Below, in pieces: positions 43,538-52,559 of a stretch of 64,000 bases of DNA. The position numbers were made by a program, and so were the translations under genes. Where the stretch lies: the NCBI RefSeq assembly GCF_009177065.1, contig NZ_WEZF01000025.1, positions 1-64,000 on the forward strand, given 5' to 3'. Each line of letters begins with the position of its first letter. Position 1 is the stretch's first letter. The notes beneath the pieces were generated by a model, which worked only from the letters and a program-made list of their open reading frames with translations, ran no database searches and had not been told where the DNA came from. Source of the stretch: Tautonia marina (GTDB taxonomy: Bacteria > Planctomycetota > Planctomycetia > Isosphaerales > Isosphaeraceae).

Positions 43538-46516
43538 TCACTCCGCGAGATCGCGCTCGACGCGCGTGTTCCGGAACTGGGGGCTGAGAACGATGGCCTC
43601 GACCAGGGCGCTGAACCGCCCGCCTTCGGCCGAGAGACGGGCCTGCATGTTTTGAATCGTAGCGTCGTCGGAGGGGATCAAGGTTCGGCCGAGGGCGTAG
43701 GCGAGCAGCTTTCGGCAGAGGTTCTCGACGAACTCGTCCCGGCGTGCCTGTTCGAGGTAGGCCCGCAACCCTTCGACCCCGGTTCCCTGGCCGCCGCGTG
43801 GGAATTCGGCCTCGGTTTCGACAGGTCGGCCGCCGAGATCAACCGTCCGAAGTTCACCGACCGGCCCGAAGCCTTCGAAGGCGACACCGATGCCGTCGAA
43901 GCGGTCGTGGCAGACGGCACAGGCCGGGTCGGCCCGATGGCGGGCGAGGGCCTCGCGGAGGGTCAAGGCACCGAGATCGGCCTCGTCGTCGGGCAGGTCG
44001 GGCACGTCGGGGGGAGGGGGGGGAATGTGCTCGCCGAGCAGGCGGCGGACGACCCAGTATCCGCGTTTGACGGGACTGGTCCGAAGGCCGGGGGAGTTCT
44101 GGGTGAGGAAGACGGCCATCGGCAAGAGTCCGCCGCGACCGAAGGGGGTGGCGTCGGCGATCTCGACCCAGGTGTCGGGGCCGCCCTCGGGCTCGGGGAT
44201 GCCGTAGTGGCGGGCGAGGGGGGGGTTGACGAACGTTCGGGTGCCGGCGAGCAGCTCGTCGACCGGGCGGTCGTGCTGGACGAGGTCGAGGAACAGGCGG
44301 ATCGGCTCCTCGAACATCGCCCGCCGCAGCTCGTCGTCGAAGGCCGGGAAGCGGGAGCGATCGACGCTGTTGTGCGCCTCGAAGCGGCGGAAGTCGAGCC
44401 AGTTGCCGGCGAACTCGGTGGCCAGGCCGCGAACGCGATCGTCGCGGAGCATCCGGCGGGCCTGGGCGACGAGGATCTCGGGGTCCTGCAAATCCCCCGA
44501 ATCGGCCAGGGTCATCAGTTCGTCGTCGGGCATGCTCGCCCAGAGGAAGTAGCTGAGGCGGCTGGCCAGGTCGTTCGGGGAGAGGGGCTGGATGCCCGAG
44601 CCTTCCTCAAGCGGCAGGTCCACGCGGTAGAGGACGTGGGGAGACATGAGAATGCTGACCACCGTGTCGCGAACGGCGTCTTCATGGTCCAGACCGTCCT
44701 CGTCGCGGAGGCCTAGGTAGAAGGCGGCCACCCCGTCGCGTTCGGCGGTCGAGAGGCGGCGGCGGTAGGCGCGTTCGGCGAAGTCGGCGAGGGCGGCGAC
44801 GTGGTGGGGTTCGGCCTCGGCGCGGACGTGTTCGACGTGGCGGATCTGCTCGGCGATGATGGCGAACTGGTCTTCGATGGCCTGGATCGCCTGGTCGCCG
44901 GCACCGATGCGGCGGGCCTTGGCAAGGTAGACCTCGGCCAGACGGGTCATCTTGGCCTCGGAGGCAGCGTCGCGGTCCTCGGCGCGGACGAAGTCGAAGT
45001 CGGGGTCGCCGCGCATGAAGCCGGTCTCGGCCCGCTCGTACCAGAGATAGCTGGAGAACTGCCGCATGGGCAGATCGCTGATGAGGTTGAACTCGGTCCA
45101 GAGGCGGTCCAGTTCCTGCCGTTGCGCGTCGTCGAGGACCAGGTCATACAGAGGCTGATCGTCCCGAAAGTAGCCGGTCATGCTGTGGAAACCGGCGCTT
45201 AGAAGACGCCCGGTGTTGTTCTTGTCCTGATCGGGATCGAGGTAGACCCTGGCCCGCTCGGTGACGACGAAGGCATCGGGGAAGACCCGGCAGAAGGGGT
45301 CGAAGGTGGCCTCGAAACGGGCGAAGGCGTCGGGGTCGGTCGGGACGGCAAGGGCCTGGGCGGCGGGGCTGTCAGGGTCGAGGTCAGCGGGCCGAAGGTC
45401 GGCCGCGCCGCCGGCGTAACGCATGCGGTTGGCGGCCATTTGCCGGTTCTTCCAGAGGACGAAGGGCTGGGTGCCGTTGCTGATGCCTCGGGCGGTGAGG
45501 TTCTCGACCTCCGGGGTGAGCTGTTTGCGGAGATCGACCACGAGATCCCGGAGCCGCTCGCAGGCTGGTCGAGCCGCCGATACCGGGTCGGCTCCCTCGG
45601 GCGGGGGAAGTTCGTTCCAGAGACATTGAAGGGCGACGATGGGGCCAAACTCGGCCTCGGGCGGATCGTTGAGCAGGTCCCAGACGATTTCCAGATATCG
45701 AAGGCTGATTCCCCGATCGGCCGCGACGTCGGTGAGGGAGGCATCGGGTTGGCCAAGGGCCTCGCGGTGGCGGTAGTGCCAGGCGGCGAGGAAGACCTCG
45801 GCCAGGTCGACGTCGTGGCGGGCGTAGAAGTCGATGATGCGGTTGACGGAGTACTTGTCGCGGTCGGTGGCGGCGATGACCGGGTGGGGGGCGAAGGCGA
45901 GGCCGTCGGGGGTGAGGACGAGGTGATCGGCGACCTCTCGGGCGGCGTCGAGGTACTTCTTGACCAGGGCGGGGGACATCATGAGCGATTCGGCCGAGTT
46001 GTCGAACCCGGCCTCGTTGGCCGGATCGACGGGAAAGGTGCGGGTCGGCCGGAGATCGACGCCGGTCAGGTCGCGGATCGTGTGGTCGTACTCAGCGTTG
46101 CTGAGGCGTCGGGCAGGAACGGGACCGGGGTCTCCCGCGTTGCGATCAGCCTCGAGGCGACGCAGGTCGTTGATCCAGGTGATGACCCGATGCCGGGCCG
46201 TTGCGTCCGGGTGGGCGTCGGCCGAAGGCGGGGGCATGGCCTCGGCGTCAAGCTGGTCGAGAACGATCTCCCAGAGGGCGAGGTCTTCAAGGACGGAGGC
46301 GGTCGAGTCGTAACCGCTCAGGTCAAGGCCCGCCTTCGGGGCGTCGGCTCCGTGACATCGCAGGCAGTAGGATTCGAGGAACGGCCGGACCTCCGCGGCG
46401 AAGCGGGCATCGACCGTGTTGGGCTGCGAGACCGGCACCTCGTCGGGAGACTCCTGGCGGGTGAGGGCCAGCAAGGGGCTCATGCCCGCGATCATCAGCA
46501 GGATCGTCCGCAACAC
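43538..46516 (-). CDS. PSCyt3-type protein with DUF1587, DUF1592, DUF1588 and DUF1585 domains
   Basis: A 992-residue exported protein. A short hydrophobic signal (residues 2-18), a CLRCH heme site (C51, C54, H55) with distal MPP near residue 90, DUF1587 (about 127-190: RRLSNAEYDHTIRDLTGVDL), a long middle region, then DUF1592, DUF1588 and DUF1585 in the C-terminal 400 residues (LASRLSYFLWASMPDDEL, RTSPVKRGYWVVRRLLGEHI, a second CAVCH near 870 followed by DRFDGIGVAFEGFGPVG). The GTG at 46516 is the start: GGAGGGG lies seven to twelve bases upstream, far better than the TTG at 46552. It forms a two-gene unit with the DUF1552 gene. A periplasmic cytochrome-containing assembly is likely; the reaction is unknown. 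Confidence 0.92.
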   Translation of the reverse strand: MLRTILLMIAGMSPLLALTRQESPDEVPVSQPNTVDARFAAEVRPFLESYCLRCHGADAPKAGLDLSGYDSTASVLEDLALWEIVLDQLDAEAMPPPSADAHPDATARHRVITWINDLRRLEADRNAGDPGPVPARRLSNAEYDHTIRDLTGVDLRPTRTFPVDPANEAGFDNSAESLMMSPALVKKYLDAAREVADHLVLTPDGLAFAPHPVIAATDRDKYSVNRIIDFYARHDVDLAEVFLAAWHYRHREALGQPDASLTDVAADRGISLRYLEIVWDLLNDPPEAEFGPIVALQCLWNELPPPEGADPVSAARPACERLRDLVVDLRKQLTPEVENLTARGISNGTQPFVLWKNRQMAANRMRYAGGAADLRPADLDPDSPAAQALAVPTDPDAFARFEATFDPFCRVFPDAFVVTERARVYLDPDQDKNNTGRLLSAGFHSMTGYFRDDQPLYDLVLDDAQRQELDRLWTEFNLISDLPMRQFSSYLWYERAETGFMRGDPDFDFVRAEDRDAASEAKMTRLAEVYLAKARRIGAGDQAIQAIEDQFAIIAEQIRHVEHVRAEAEPHHVAALADFAERAYRRRLSTAERDGVAAFYLGLRDEDGLDHEDAVRDTVVSILMSPHVLYRVDLPLEEGSGIQPLSPNDLASRLSYFLWASMPDDELMTLADSGDLQDPEILVAQARRMLRDDRVRGLATEFAGNWLDFRRFEAHNSVDRSRFPAFDDELRRAMFEEPIRLFLDLVQHDRPVDELLAGTRTFVNPPLARHYGIPEPEGGPDTWVEIADATPFGRGGLLPMAVFLTQNSPGLRTSPVKRGYWVVRRLLGEHIPPPPPDVPDLPDDEADLGALTLREALARHRADPACAVCHDRFDGIGVAFEGFGPVGELRTVDLGGRPVETEAEFPRGGQGTGVEGLRAYLEQARRDEFVENLCRKLLAYALGRTLIPSDDATIQNMQARLSAEGGRFSALVEAIVLSPQFRNTRVERDLAE

Positions 46517-46995
46517 GCGATGCCCCTCCGCTTCCGTCGTCCGTCCGCGCAAAATTCAACAAAGGATTACACTAGCCGGTCGAGACGGATGGGGCAATCG
46601 CTTTGGGCGTTCGACCCGGCGGGGGTGGAGCTGCCGACGCGCCGAATCCCGACTTGGAGCCCCTCGACAACTGCTCGGGAACGGTTCGGATCGCGCCGAG
46701 AGACCCCGGACGAGCTCCGACCTGAGCCATTGACAGGTGCCCACGGGAGGCAATCGACGAGGGCACGGATCGGCGAAAGTCGTGAATTGGATTCGGCTTG
46801 CGAGGGAATTGGCTCGGACACGCGCACGGGGCAAGACCATCTCGACCAGCCCGACTCACGAACGAGATTTCGCGGAATTCTCCGGAACGACTGAATCAAC
46901 CTCAGGAATTTGTCCGATTTTCAAGGTTGAACCATTCGACCGGATCGACTGGCGTCGGTCGCATCTGCCGGGTGGATCGGATCGTGAGGAACGTG
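46517..46995. other. Divergent intergenic region
   Basis: About 480 bases between the divergent PSCyt3 and TolC-like genes. It must hold two promoters. A consensus TTGACA occurs at 46731-46736 on the plus strand but no -10 match lies 17 bases later, so it is not called. No gene is seen. Confidence 0.45.
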
Positions 46996-48585
46996 ATGAA
47001 ACTCGGTCTGATCCATGTGCAAATGAGCGGAATCGTTGTCGCGGTTGTGCTGCTGGTGGGGAGCGAGGCCCCAGCACAAGGGGGCGAGCGTTCCATTCCG
47101 TCGGTCACGCCGGGTGATCCCTCATCGTCGGCCCTGGGAGATGCACCGGGGGCGACCGGGACGGTGGATCTGGGGGGCTCGGGGGGAATCGAGCAGGTGA
47201 TTCCGGCTGGTCCAGGGCCGAGCTACCCTCGGGTGCCGCGAGGGATCACCCAGCCTCCGGAACCATTCGGGCCGCAGGAAGGGTTGGGAATTGAGTCGAT
47301 CTCGCCCCTGACCGAGTCGTCCTTGCCGATCGGTGGTCGGCTTGGCACCGTTCCACTCGAGGATCTGGAAGGCCCGCCCAACGGCCTGACGATTGACCAG
47401 GCGATTGATCGGCTTCTGGGGCTGAACCTTGAGCTGCGGTCTCAGGCGATGGAGATTTCCAAGGCTCGGGCCGATGTGCTCACGGCCGGATTGCGTGGAA
47501 ATCCGTTGATCTATACCGACGCCTCGCAGGTGCCCTACGGAGATTTCGAGGGGAGCGCGGGGGGGCCGACCCAGTACGACCTGAACATCACCTTGCCGAT
47601 CGATCTGAACGGTAAACGGAAGCGTCGGATCGAGGTCGCCGTTCGGGCTCAGGAAGTGACCGAGGCGCTGTACCAGGATTCCATCCGGTTGCAGATCGAC
47701 AACCTTTATACCGCCTGGATCGACGTGCTGGCGGCGCAGGCGACGATTCAATTTCTCAAGGCGGGGATGGAAAGTCTGGAATCGCAGAAGCGGATCATCG
47801 AGCAACGGGTCCGCGAAGGGACCATGAGCCGAACCGAATTCAACAATCTGGAAATTCTCATCGACTCGACCGACCTGACGCTTCTGGAAGCCGTCGAAAC
47901 CTACGAAGACGCCAAGCGGACCCTCGCGGCATTGCTGCTGATTCCGCTCAATGAGGCCGAGACGTTTCCGATTCGGGGAACGCTGCGAGGGCTCGACCTG
48001 CCGTCTCCGCCCATTGAGTTCCTGATCGAGCAAGCCAGGGCGATTCGCCCCGATCTTGCCGCGTTTCGCCTCGGAGTTCACCGGGCTCAGTCCGAGGTTC
48101 GCCTGGCTCGGGCCAATCGGATCGACGATGTCTTCTTGCTTTATCAACCGTTCACGGCTCAGGAGGCGTTGATGCCGGGCGAACGGGTTGCGACCTCCTG
48201 GGCGATGGGGGTGACGATTCCCGTGCCCATCTTCAACCGCAACCAGGGGAACATCGCTCGGGCGCAGCATACGGTCGTGCAGACGCAGACCCAGTTGGAG
48301 AACCTGGAGCGCCAGATCATTCTCGAAGTCCAGCGGGCGGAGGCTGCCTATTCGGTGACCCTCGCCACGATCAAGCGGCTTCAGGAGGAGACGTTGCCGG
48401 CGGCTCGGGAAAACCTCGAACTGAGCCTCGCCCAACGCGGCCCGGAGGAACCCGACTCCATTTCCCGGATTGAGGCGCAACGGGCCTTTGGTGAGATCGC
48501 ACGTCAGTACCTCGATGCCCTGGTCCGTCATCGCCGGTCGATGTTCCGCCTGAATACGGCTGTCGGAACCCGAGTTTTTCCCTGA
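46996..48585 (+). CDS. TolC family outer-membrane efflux protein
   Basis: A 529-residue protein: signal peptide (about 9-30), a Gly/Pro/Ser-rich leader (about 31-125) and a TolC/OEP-type helical barrel domain (about 130-525) with two repeats. Recognisable parts are LTIDQAIDRLLGLNLELRSQ, QYDLNITLPIDLNGKRKRRI, IDNLYTAWIDVLAAQAT and the second-repeat MGVTIPVPIFNRNQGNIARA. The long linker before the barrel is frequent in planctomycete members. It would be the outer-membrane channel of an RND or ABC efflux system, yet no inner-membrane partner or adaptor is next to it. ATG 46996 has GTGAGGA upstream and begins the signal; the longer frame to 46798 is not signal-like. Confidence 0.9.
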   Translation: MKLGLIHVQMSGIVVAVVLLVGSEAPAQGGERSIPSVTPGDPSSSALGDAPGATGTVDLGGSGGIEQVIPAGPGPSYPRVPRGITQPPEPFGPQEGLGIESISPLTESSLPIGGRLGTVPLEDLEGPPNGLTIDQAIDRLLGLNLELRSQAMEISKARADVLTAGLRGNPLIYTDASQVPYGDFEGSAGGPTQYDLNITLPIDLNGKRKRRIEVAVRAQEVTEALYQDSIRLQIDNLYTAWIDVLAAQATIQFLKAGMESLESQKRIIEQRVREGTMSRTEFNNLEILIDSTDLTLLEAVETYEDAKRTLAALLLIPLNEAETFPIRGTLRGLDLPSPPIEFLIEQARAIRPDLAAFRLGVHRAQSEVRLARANRIDDVFLLYQPFTAQEALMPGERVATSWAMGVTIPVPIFNRNQGNIARAQHTVVQTQTQLENLERQIILEVQRAEAAYSVTLATIKRLQEETLPAARENLELSLAQRGPEEPDSISRIEAQRAFGEIARQYLDALVRHRRSMFRLNTAVGTRVFP

Positions 48586-48661
48586 TTCGAGTCGAAGGCG
48601 CATCGGGCCTGGAATCGCCGGTGGTCCTCGGGTAGGCTGTCGGCCGAAGGCTGACGGCACG

Positions 48662-50110
48662 ATGCTGTCCGACGAACGCCCGGGGGTGACCTCGGCTCGG
48701 TCGGCGATCGCCCGCCCCCTTCTCGAACCGGCCGAGACCATGCCCCGTCTTCGCTTCCTCGATCGCGATCGCACGGTTGCCCCTGCGGGATACAACCGCT
48801 GGCTCATTCCGCCGGCCGCGCTGGCGGTGCATCTTTGCATTGGTCAGGTGTACGGATTTAGTGTCTTTAATGAGCCCTTGACCCGCGTTCTCGGGATCGA
48901 TGAGCCGATTCCGGGGAAGGACTGGACGATCCCGCAGGTCGGCTGGGCCTACTCGATTGCGCTGGTGATGCTCGGGCTGTCGGCGGCCGTCCTCGGCCGA
49001 TGGGTCGAACGGGCAGGACCGCGGAAGACCATGTTTGCCGCGGCGTGCTGCTTTTGTGGCGGTCTGTGGCTCTCAGGATTGGCGGTGGAGTGGCACAGCC
49101 TCGGGTTGCTTTACCTTGGGTATGGGGTGATCGGCGGGTTCGGGCTTGGCCTCGGCTACATCGCGCCGGTTTCGACGCTGGTTCGCTGGTTCCCCGACCG
49201 TCCCGGCATGGCGACGGGCCTGGCGATCATGGGCTTCGGCGGGGGAGCGTTGATCGGTGCTCCGCTTGGGGTCAAGTTGATGGGAACCTTTGCGTCGGAG
49301 ACCTCGGTGGGGGTCAGGGAAGCGTTCCTGGTGATGGGAACGGTCTACTTTGCCTACATGATCTTCGGCGCCGCGACCGTCAGAGTTCCCGCGCCGGACT
49401 GGCAACCGAAGGGGTATGATCCGGCAATCCGACGCAAGAGCATGATGGCTCGCTCGGACATTCCCGTGGATCTTGCCTGGCGGACCCGGCCGTTCTGGCT
49501 GCTCTGGCTGGTGCTCTGCCTGAACGTGACGGCGGGCATTGGGATTCTCGGGCAGGCGTCGTTGATGTGCCAGGATATGTTTGCGGTGAGCGCGGCCGTC
49601 GGCGGAGGATTCGCGGGCCTGTTGAGCCTAGCCAACATGGGGGGCCGGCTGGCGTGGTCGTCACTCTCTGACCTGACCGGGCGCAAGGCGGTATACGGGG
49701 TCTACTTCCTGCTCGGAGCCGTGCTTTACACCCTCATACCCTTGAGTCAGAAGACCGGGAGCGTGGCGCTGTTCGTGGGCCTGACCGCCCTGATCATCTC
49801 CATGTATGGGGGTGGCTTTGCGACCATCCCGGCCTATCTGCGTGATCTGTTCGGGACGCTGCACCTGGGGGCGATTCATGGGAGGTTGATCACCGCCTGG
49901 TCGGTGGCCGCTGTTCTGGGACCGCAGTTGGTCAATTACATCTCGACGTATCGGATCGCGCAGGGTGTCCCGAGGGCCGAAGCGTACAATCTGACGATGT
50001 ACCTGATGGCCGGACTCTTGGTGATCGGGCTGGTTTGCAACCTGCTTGTTCGACCGGTCGAACGACGATTCGCGGGGCACTCGCTCGACTCATCCGCGGA
50101 CGAGGCCTGA
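48662..50110 (+). CDS. OFA-type MFS transporter (oxalate/formate antiporter family)
   Basis: An MFS protein of up to 482 residues with about 12 membrane segments. The N-terminal NRWLIPPAALAVHLCIGQVYGFSVFN is the OFA-family signature. MFS loop motif A-like GRWVERAGPRKTM and the second-half SLSDLTGRKAVYGVYFLLG are present. OFA proteins exchange small carboxylates such as oxalate, formate or pyruvate-like anions. The first ATG is 48662; ATG 48740 (27th codon) would leave a more usual short N-terminus, and neither has a strong ribosome site. A 52-residue single-helix protein is encoded 37 bases downstream, as is typical of this subfamily. Cargo is unknown. Confidence 0.9.
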   Translation: MLSDERPGVTSARSAIARPLLEPAETMPRLRFLDRDRTVAPAGYNRWLIPPAALAVHLCIGQVYGFSVFNEPLTRVLGIDEPIPGKDWTIPQVGWAYSIALVMLGLSAAVLGRWVERAGPRKTMFAAACCFCGGLWLSGLAVEWHSLGLLYLGYGVIGGFGLGLGYIAPVSTLVRWFPDRPGMATGLAIMGFGGGALIGAPLGVKLMGTFASETSVGVREAFLVMGTVYFAYMIFGAATVRVPAPDWQPKGYDPAIRRKSMMARSDIPVDLAWRTRPFWLLWLVLCLNVTAGIGILGQASLMCQDMFAVSAAVGGGFAGLLSLANMGGRLAWSSLSDLTGRKAVYGVYFLLGAVLYTLIPLSQKTGSVALFVGLTALIISMYGGGFATIPAYLRDLFGTLHLGAIHGRLITAWSVAAVLGPQLVNYISTYRIAQGVPRAEAYNLTMYLMAGLLVIGLVCNLLVRPVERRFAGHSLDSSADEA

Positions 50111-50147
50111 ACCGGAATCGGAAGCCTTTTGCCTTGGAGGCGGATCA

Positions 50148-50306
50148 ATGACCAGCACTGAGTCCGGTGGCTCGCTGATCAGACTTGTCGTCTACTGGAC
50201 CCTCGTGCTGATCCCGCTGGGCTGGGGAATCTCGCGGAGCGTTGTCACGTCGCTGCCACTGTTCTCCGCGACGGAGTCCCCGGTTTTTTCACCCAGCGAG
50301 GAATGA
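50148..50306 (+). CDS. Small single-helix partner of the MFS transporter
   Basis: A 52-residue protein with one membrane helix (about residues 11-33: RLVVYWTLVLIPLGWGISRS) followed by SLPLF and a short acidic tail. The helix with PLGWG and the terminal LF resembles the MFS transporter small subunit found after OFA-type carriers. A textbook ribosome site, TTGGAGG, lies eight bases before the ATG and the gene starts 37 bases after the transporter stop, so co-expression is likely. Role inferred: stabilises or localises the transporter. Confidence 0.78.
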   Translation: MTSTESGGSLIRLVVYWTLVLIPLGWGISRSVVTSLPLFSATESPVFSPSEE

Positions 50307-50343
50307 CCGGGGTGGTGCTCCGAACGCCGCCCGTCGGCTCGGT

Positions 50344-52479
50344 TCACAAAGAGCCCGAGGCGGCGACCCGGATTCGGGCGTCGACCACGACGCAGGACCC
50401 ATCGGGGTGAATCCGGATCGGATTCAGATCGACCTCCGCAATCTCCGGGATCACCGTCACGAGGGCAGAGAGGCGCATCAGGATGCTCTGCAGGGTCTTT
50501 ATTGCATCCGATCGGCCGGCGGTTCGGTCCAGCATGACGGCGAGGGGGCCGGACCGGACAAGATCCTCGGCATCCCGATCCGTCAACGGGTGAAGGCGGA
50601 ACGCGAGGAGGTTGAGAGCCTCGACCGCAGAGCCACCCAGGCCCAGGCCGATCGCGTGGCCGAACTGCGGGTCTCGGGCCACGCCGACCAGGACCTCGAT
50701 CCCCTCGTCCACCATTTCCTGAACGAAGGCGCCCCGGGCGTCGGCCGCAGCGGCGGTCACGCGGGCGAAGGCGTGGCGCACGGCATCGGCGCCGAGGAGA
50801 CCAAGGGCGATCCCGCCGGCGGCCCGCTTGTGGACCACGGTTGGCGCGTCAACCTTCAGCGCGACCGGCCCGTTGATCCGGTCGGCCGCCTCGACAGCGG
50901 CTTCGGCCGATGCCACGACCTCCCAGCGGGGCACGGGCATTCGGCATGTCGAGAGGATCGACTGGGTGTCCCTCGGGACAAGCCACGTCCCGGAATCGTC
51001 TCCACCCACACGTGCCGCATCGATGATGCGACGAAGTGCCGACCGATCGAGCCCGAGATCCTCGGGAACCGCACCCGGGCCGCCCGATCGACACCATTCG
51101 CCGTAGCGGACGACCCGAGCCAGCGCCCGAACCGCCCGACCCGGATCGGAGAGCAAGGGAATGCGGCAGCCCTCGACGCGATCGGGCAGGGGAGAGTCGA
51201 TGAGCGGCAAGACGGCCAGCAGCGGGGGGTGATCAGGCGTGGCGGCGGCAACTTCGTCGATTGCCCGGACGATCGGCAGCGAGTCGCCGGGCCTGAGCGG
51301 CACGAACGACGCAATCACGGTATCCGCCTCGCCCGATTCGAGGAGCAGTCGGAGGCACCCGGCGAAGAGGACCGGATCGGTCGAGCCGATCAGATCAACC
51401 GGGTTCGCCACCTGGGACTCGGGTCGAACCAAGGTTCTGAGCCGGCCTTGCAAGCTCGGGGAAAACGTTGGCAAGAGCAGGCCGCCGGCTTCCAGGGCAT
51501 CGGCACAGAGCACGGCCGGCCCGCCGGCGTTGGTCAGTACTGCAACGCGGTGTCCCTCGGGAATCGGCTGAGACGCGAGCAGCGCAGCGATGTCGATGAG
51601 CTCATCCAGATCGTCAACCCGGATCGTCCCAGCCTGCCGGAGCAAGCCGTCGGCCAGGGCATCGGGGCTGGCCAGCGCTGCCGTATGGCCGCCGGCGGCC
51701 CGAGAACCGGCCTCGGTACGACCGGCCTTGAGGACCACGACCGGTTTCCGAGACGCGACCTCCCGGGCGATCCGGAGGAAGTTCCGGGGTTCCTGGAATG
51801 ATTCGAGGTAGAGCAGCACGAGCTCGGTTCGGAGGTCATCGCGCCACCAGGCCAAGAGGTCATTCTCGCCCACGTCGGCCTTGTTGCCGATGGCGACCAT
51901 CGCCGAAAGGCCGACCCCGGCTCGTCGGAGTCGCTCGGGGATGACCACCCCGAACGCGCCGCTCTGCGCCCCGAGCCCCGCGTTACCGGGAATCATTGGG
52001 AAGTCGGCAAACGTGCCATTCATCGGCGCACGCGGATCGGTGCCGGCGATCCCCACGCAGTTCGGTCCGATCAGGCGAGCGCCGGACGATCGGATCAAGG
52101 CCGCCAGCTCTCCCTGGCGGGTCTTTCCCTCGCGGCCGACCTCGGAAAACCCCGCGGTGATCATCACGATCCCGCGCACACCGGCCCGAAGACATGCGGT
52201 CACCGCCTCCAGCGCCACGGCCGCCGGCACGGCGACGAAGGCCAGGTCGGCCGGCTCGGGCAGGTCGTCGATCGAGGCATACGCTGGGACCGAAGCGATG
52301 ATCCCGGCCCGGGGGTTGATCGGGTAGACCGGTCCCGGGAAGGTCGCCAGCAAGTTCCGCACAAGGCGGCCGCTCATCGAGTCAGGATCGCGGCCCGCCC
52401 CGACGACCGCGATCGACCGAGGACGGAAGAAGACATCGAGGGTCTCGGGGTCTGGGGAGTCGTCGGGCGACATGGCCAT
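50344..52479 (-). CDS. NDP-forming acyl-CoA synthetase (acetate-CoA ligase family), fused alpha-beta
   Basis: A 711-residue ADP-forming acyl-CoA synthetase with both subunits in one chain: CoA-binding domain (about 15-115; RSIAVVGAGRDPDSMSG), succinyl-CoA-ligase-like domains (about 150-430) and a C-terminal ATP-grasp domain (about 490-705; PVALKVDAPTVVHKRAAGGI). The phospho-histidine is His265 in GGHTAALA, and the catalytic cysteine-region GPNCVGI is intact. The enzyme makes ATP or GTP from acyl-CoA, the energy-yielding last step of sugar or amino-acid fermentation in archaea and some bacteria. It is the last gene of the operon after glutamate/leucine dehydrogenase (80 bases between). Ribosome site CAGGAGGGAG. 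Substrate range unknown (acetyl, branched or aryl acyl). Confidence 0.93.
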   Translation of the reverse strand: MAMSPDDSPDPETLDVFFRPRSIAVVGAGRDPDSMSGRLVRNLLATFPGPVYPINPRAGIIASVPAYASIDDLPEPADLAFVAVPAAVALEAVTACLRAGVRGIVMITAGFSEVGREGKTRQGELAALIRSSGARLIGPNCVGIAGTDPRAPMNGTFADFPMIPGNAGLGAQSGAFGVVIPERLRRAGVGLSAMVAIGNKADVGENDLLAWWRDDLRTELVLLYLESFQEPRNFLRIAREVASRKPVVVLKAGRTEAGSRAAGGHTAALASPDALADGLLRQAGTIRVDDLDELIDIAALLASQPIPEGHRVAVLTNAGGPAVLCADALEAGGLLLPTFSPSLQGRLRTLVRPESQVANPVDLIGSTDPVLFAGCLRLLLESGEADTVIASFVPLRPGDSLPIVRAIDEVAAATPDHPPLLAVLPLIDSPLPDRVEGCRIPLLSDPGRAVRALARVVRYGEWCRSGGPGAVPEDLGLDRSALRRIIDAARVGGDDSGTWLVPRDTQSILSTCRMPVPRWEVVASAEAAVEAADRINGPVALKVDAPTVVHKRAAGGIALGLLGADAVRHAFARVTAAAADARGAFVQEMVDEGIEVLVGVARDPQFGHAIGLGLGGSAVEALNLLAFRLHPLTDRDAEDLVRSGPLAVMLDRTAGRSDAIKTLQSILMRLSALVTVIPEIAEVDLNPIRIHPDGSCVVVDARIRVAASGSL

Positions 52480-52559
52480 CTCCTCTCCCTCCTGGGACGG
52501 TCAGGCGGGTCGATGGGACCGGGCGGCCCGGACGCCCGACCACTCCCCCTTCGATTCCG

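Noticed and set aside
46731-46736. TTGACA as promoter for the TolC-like gene
   Set aside because: No -10 match at proper distance.
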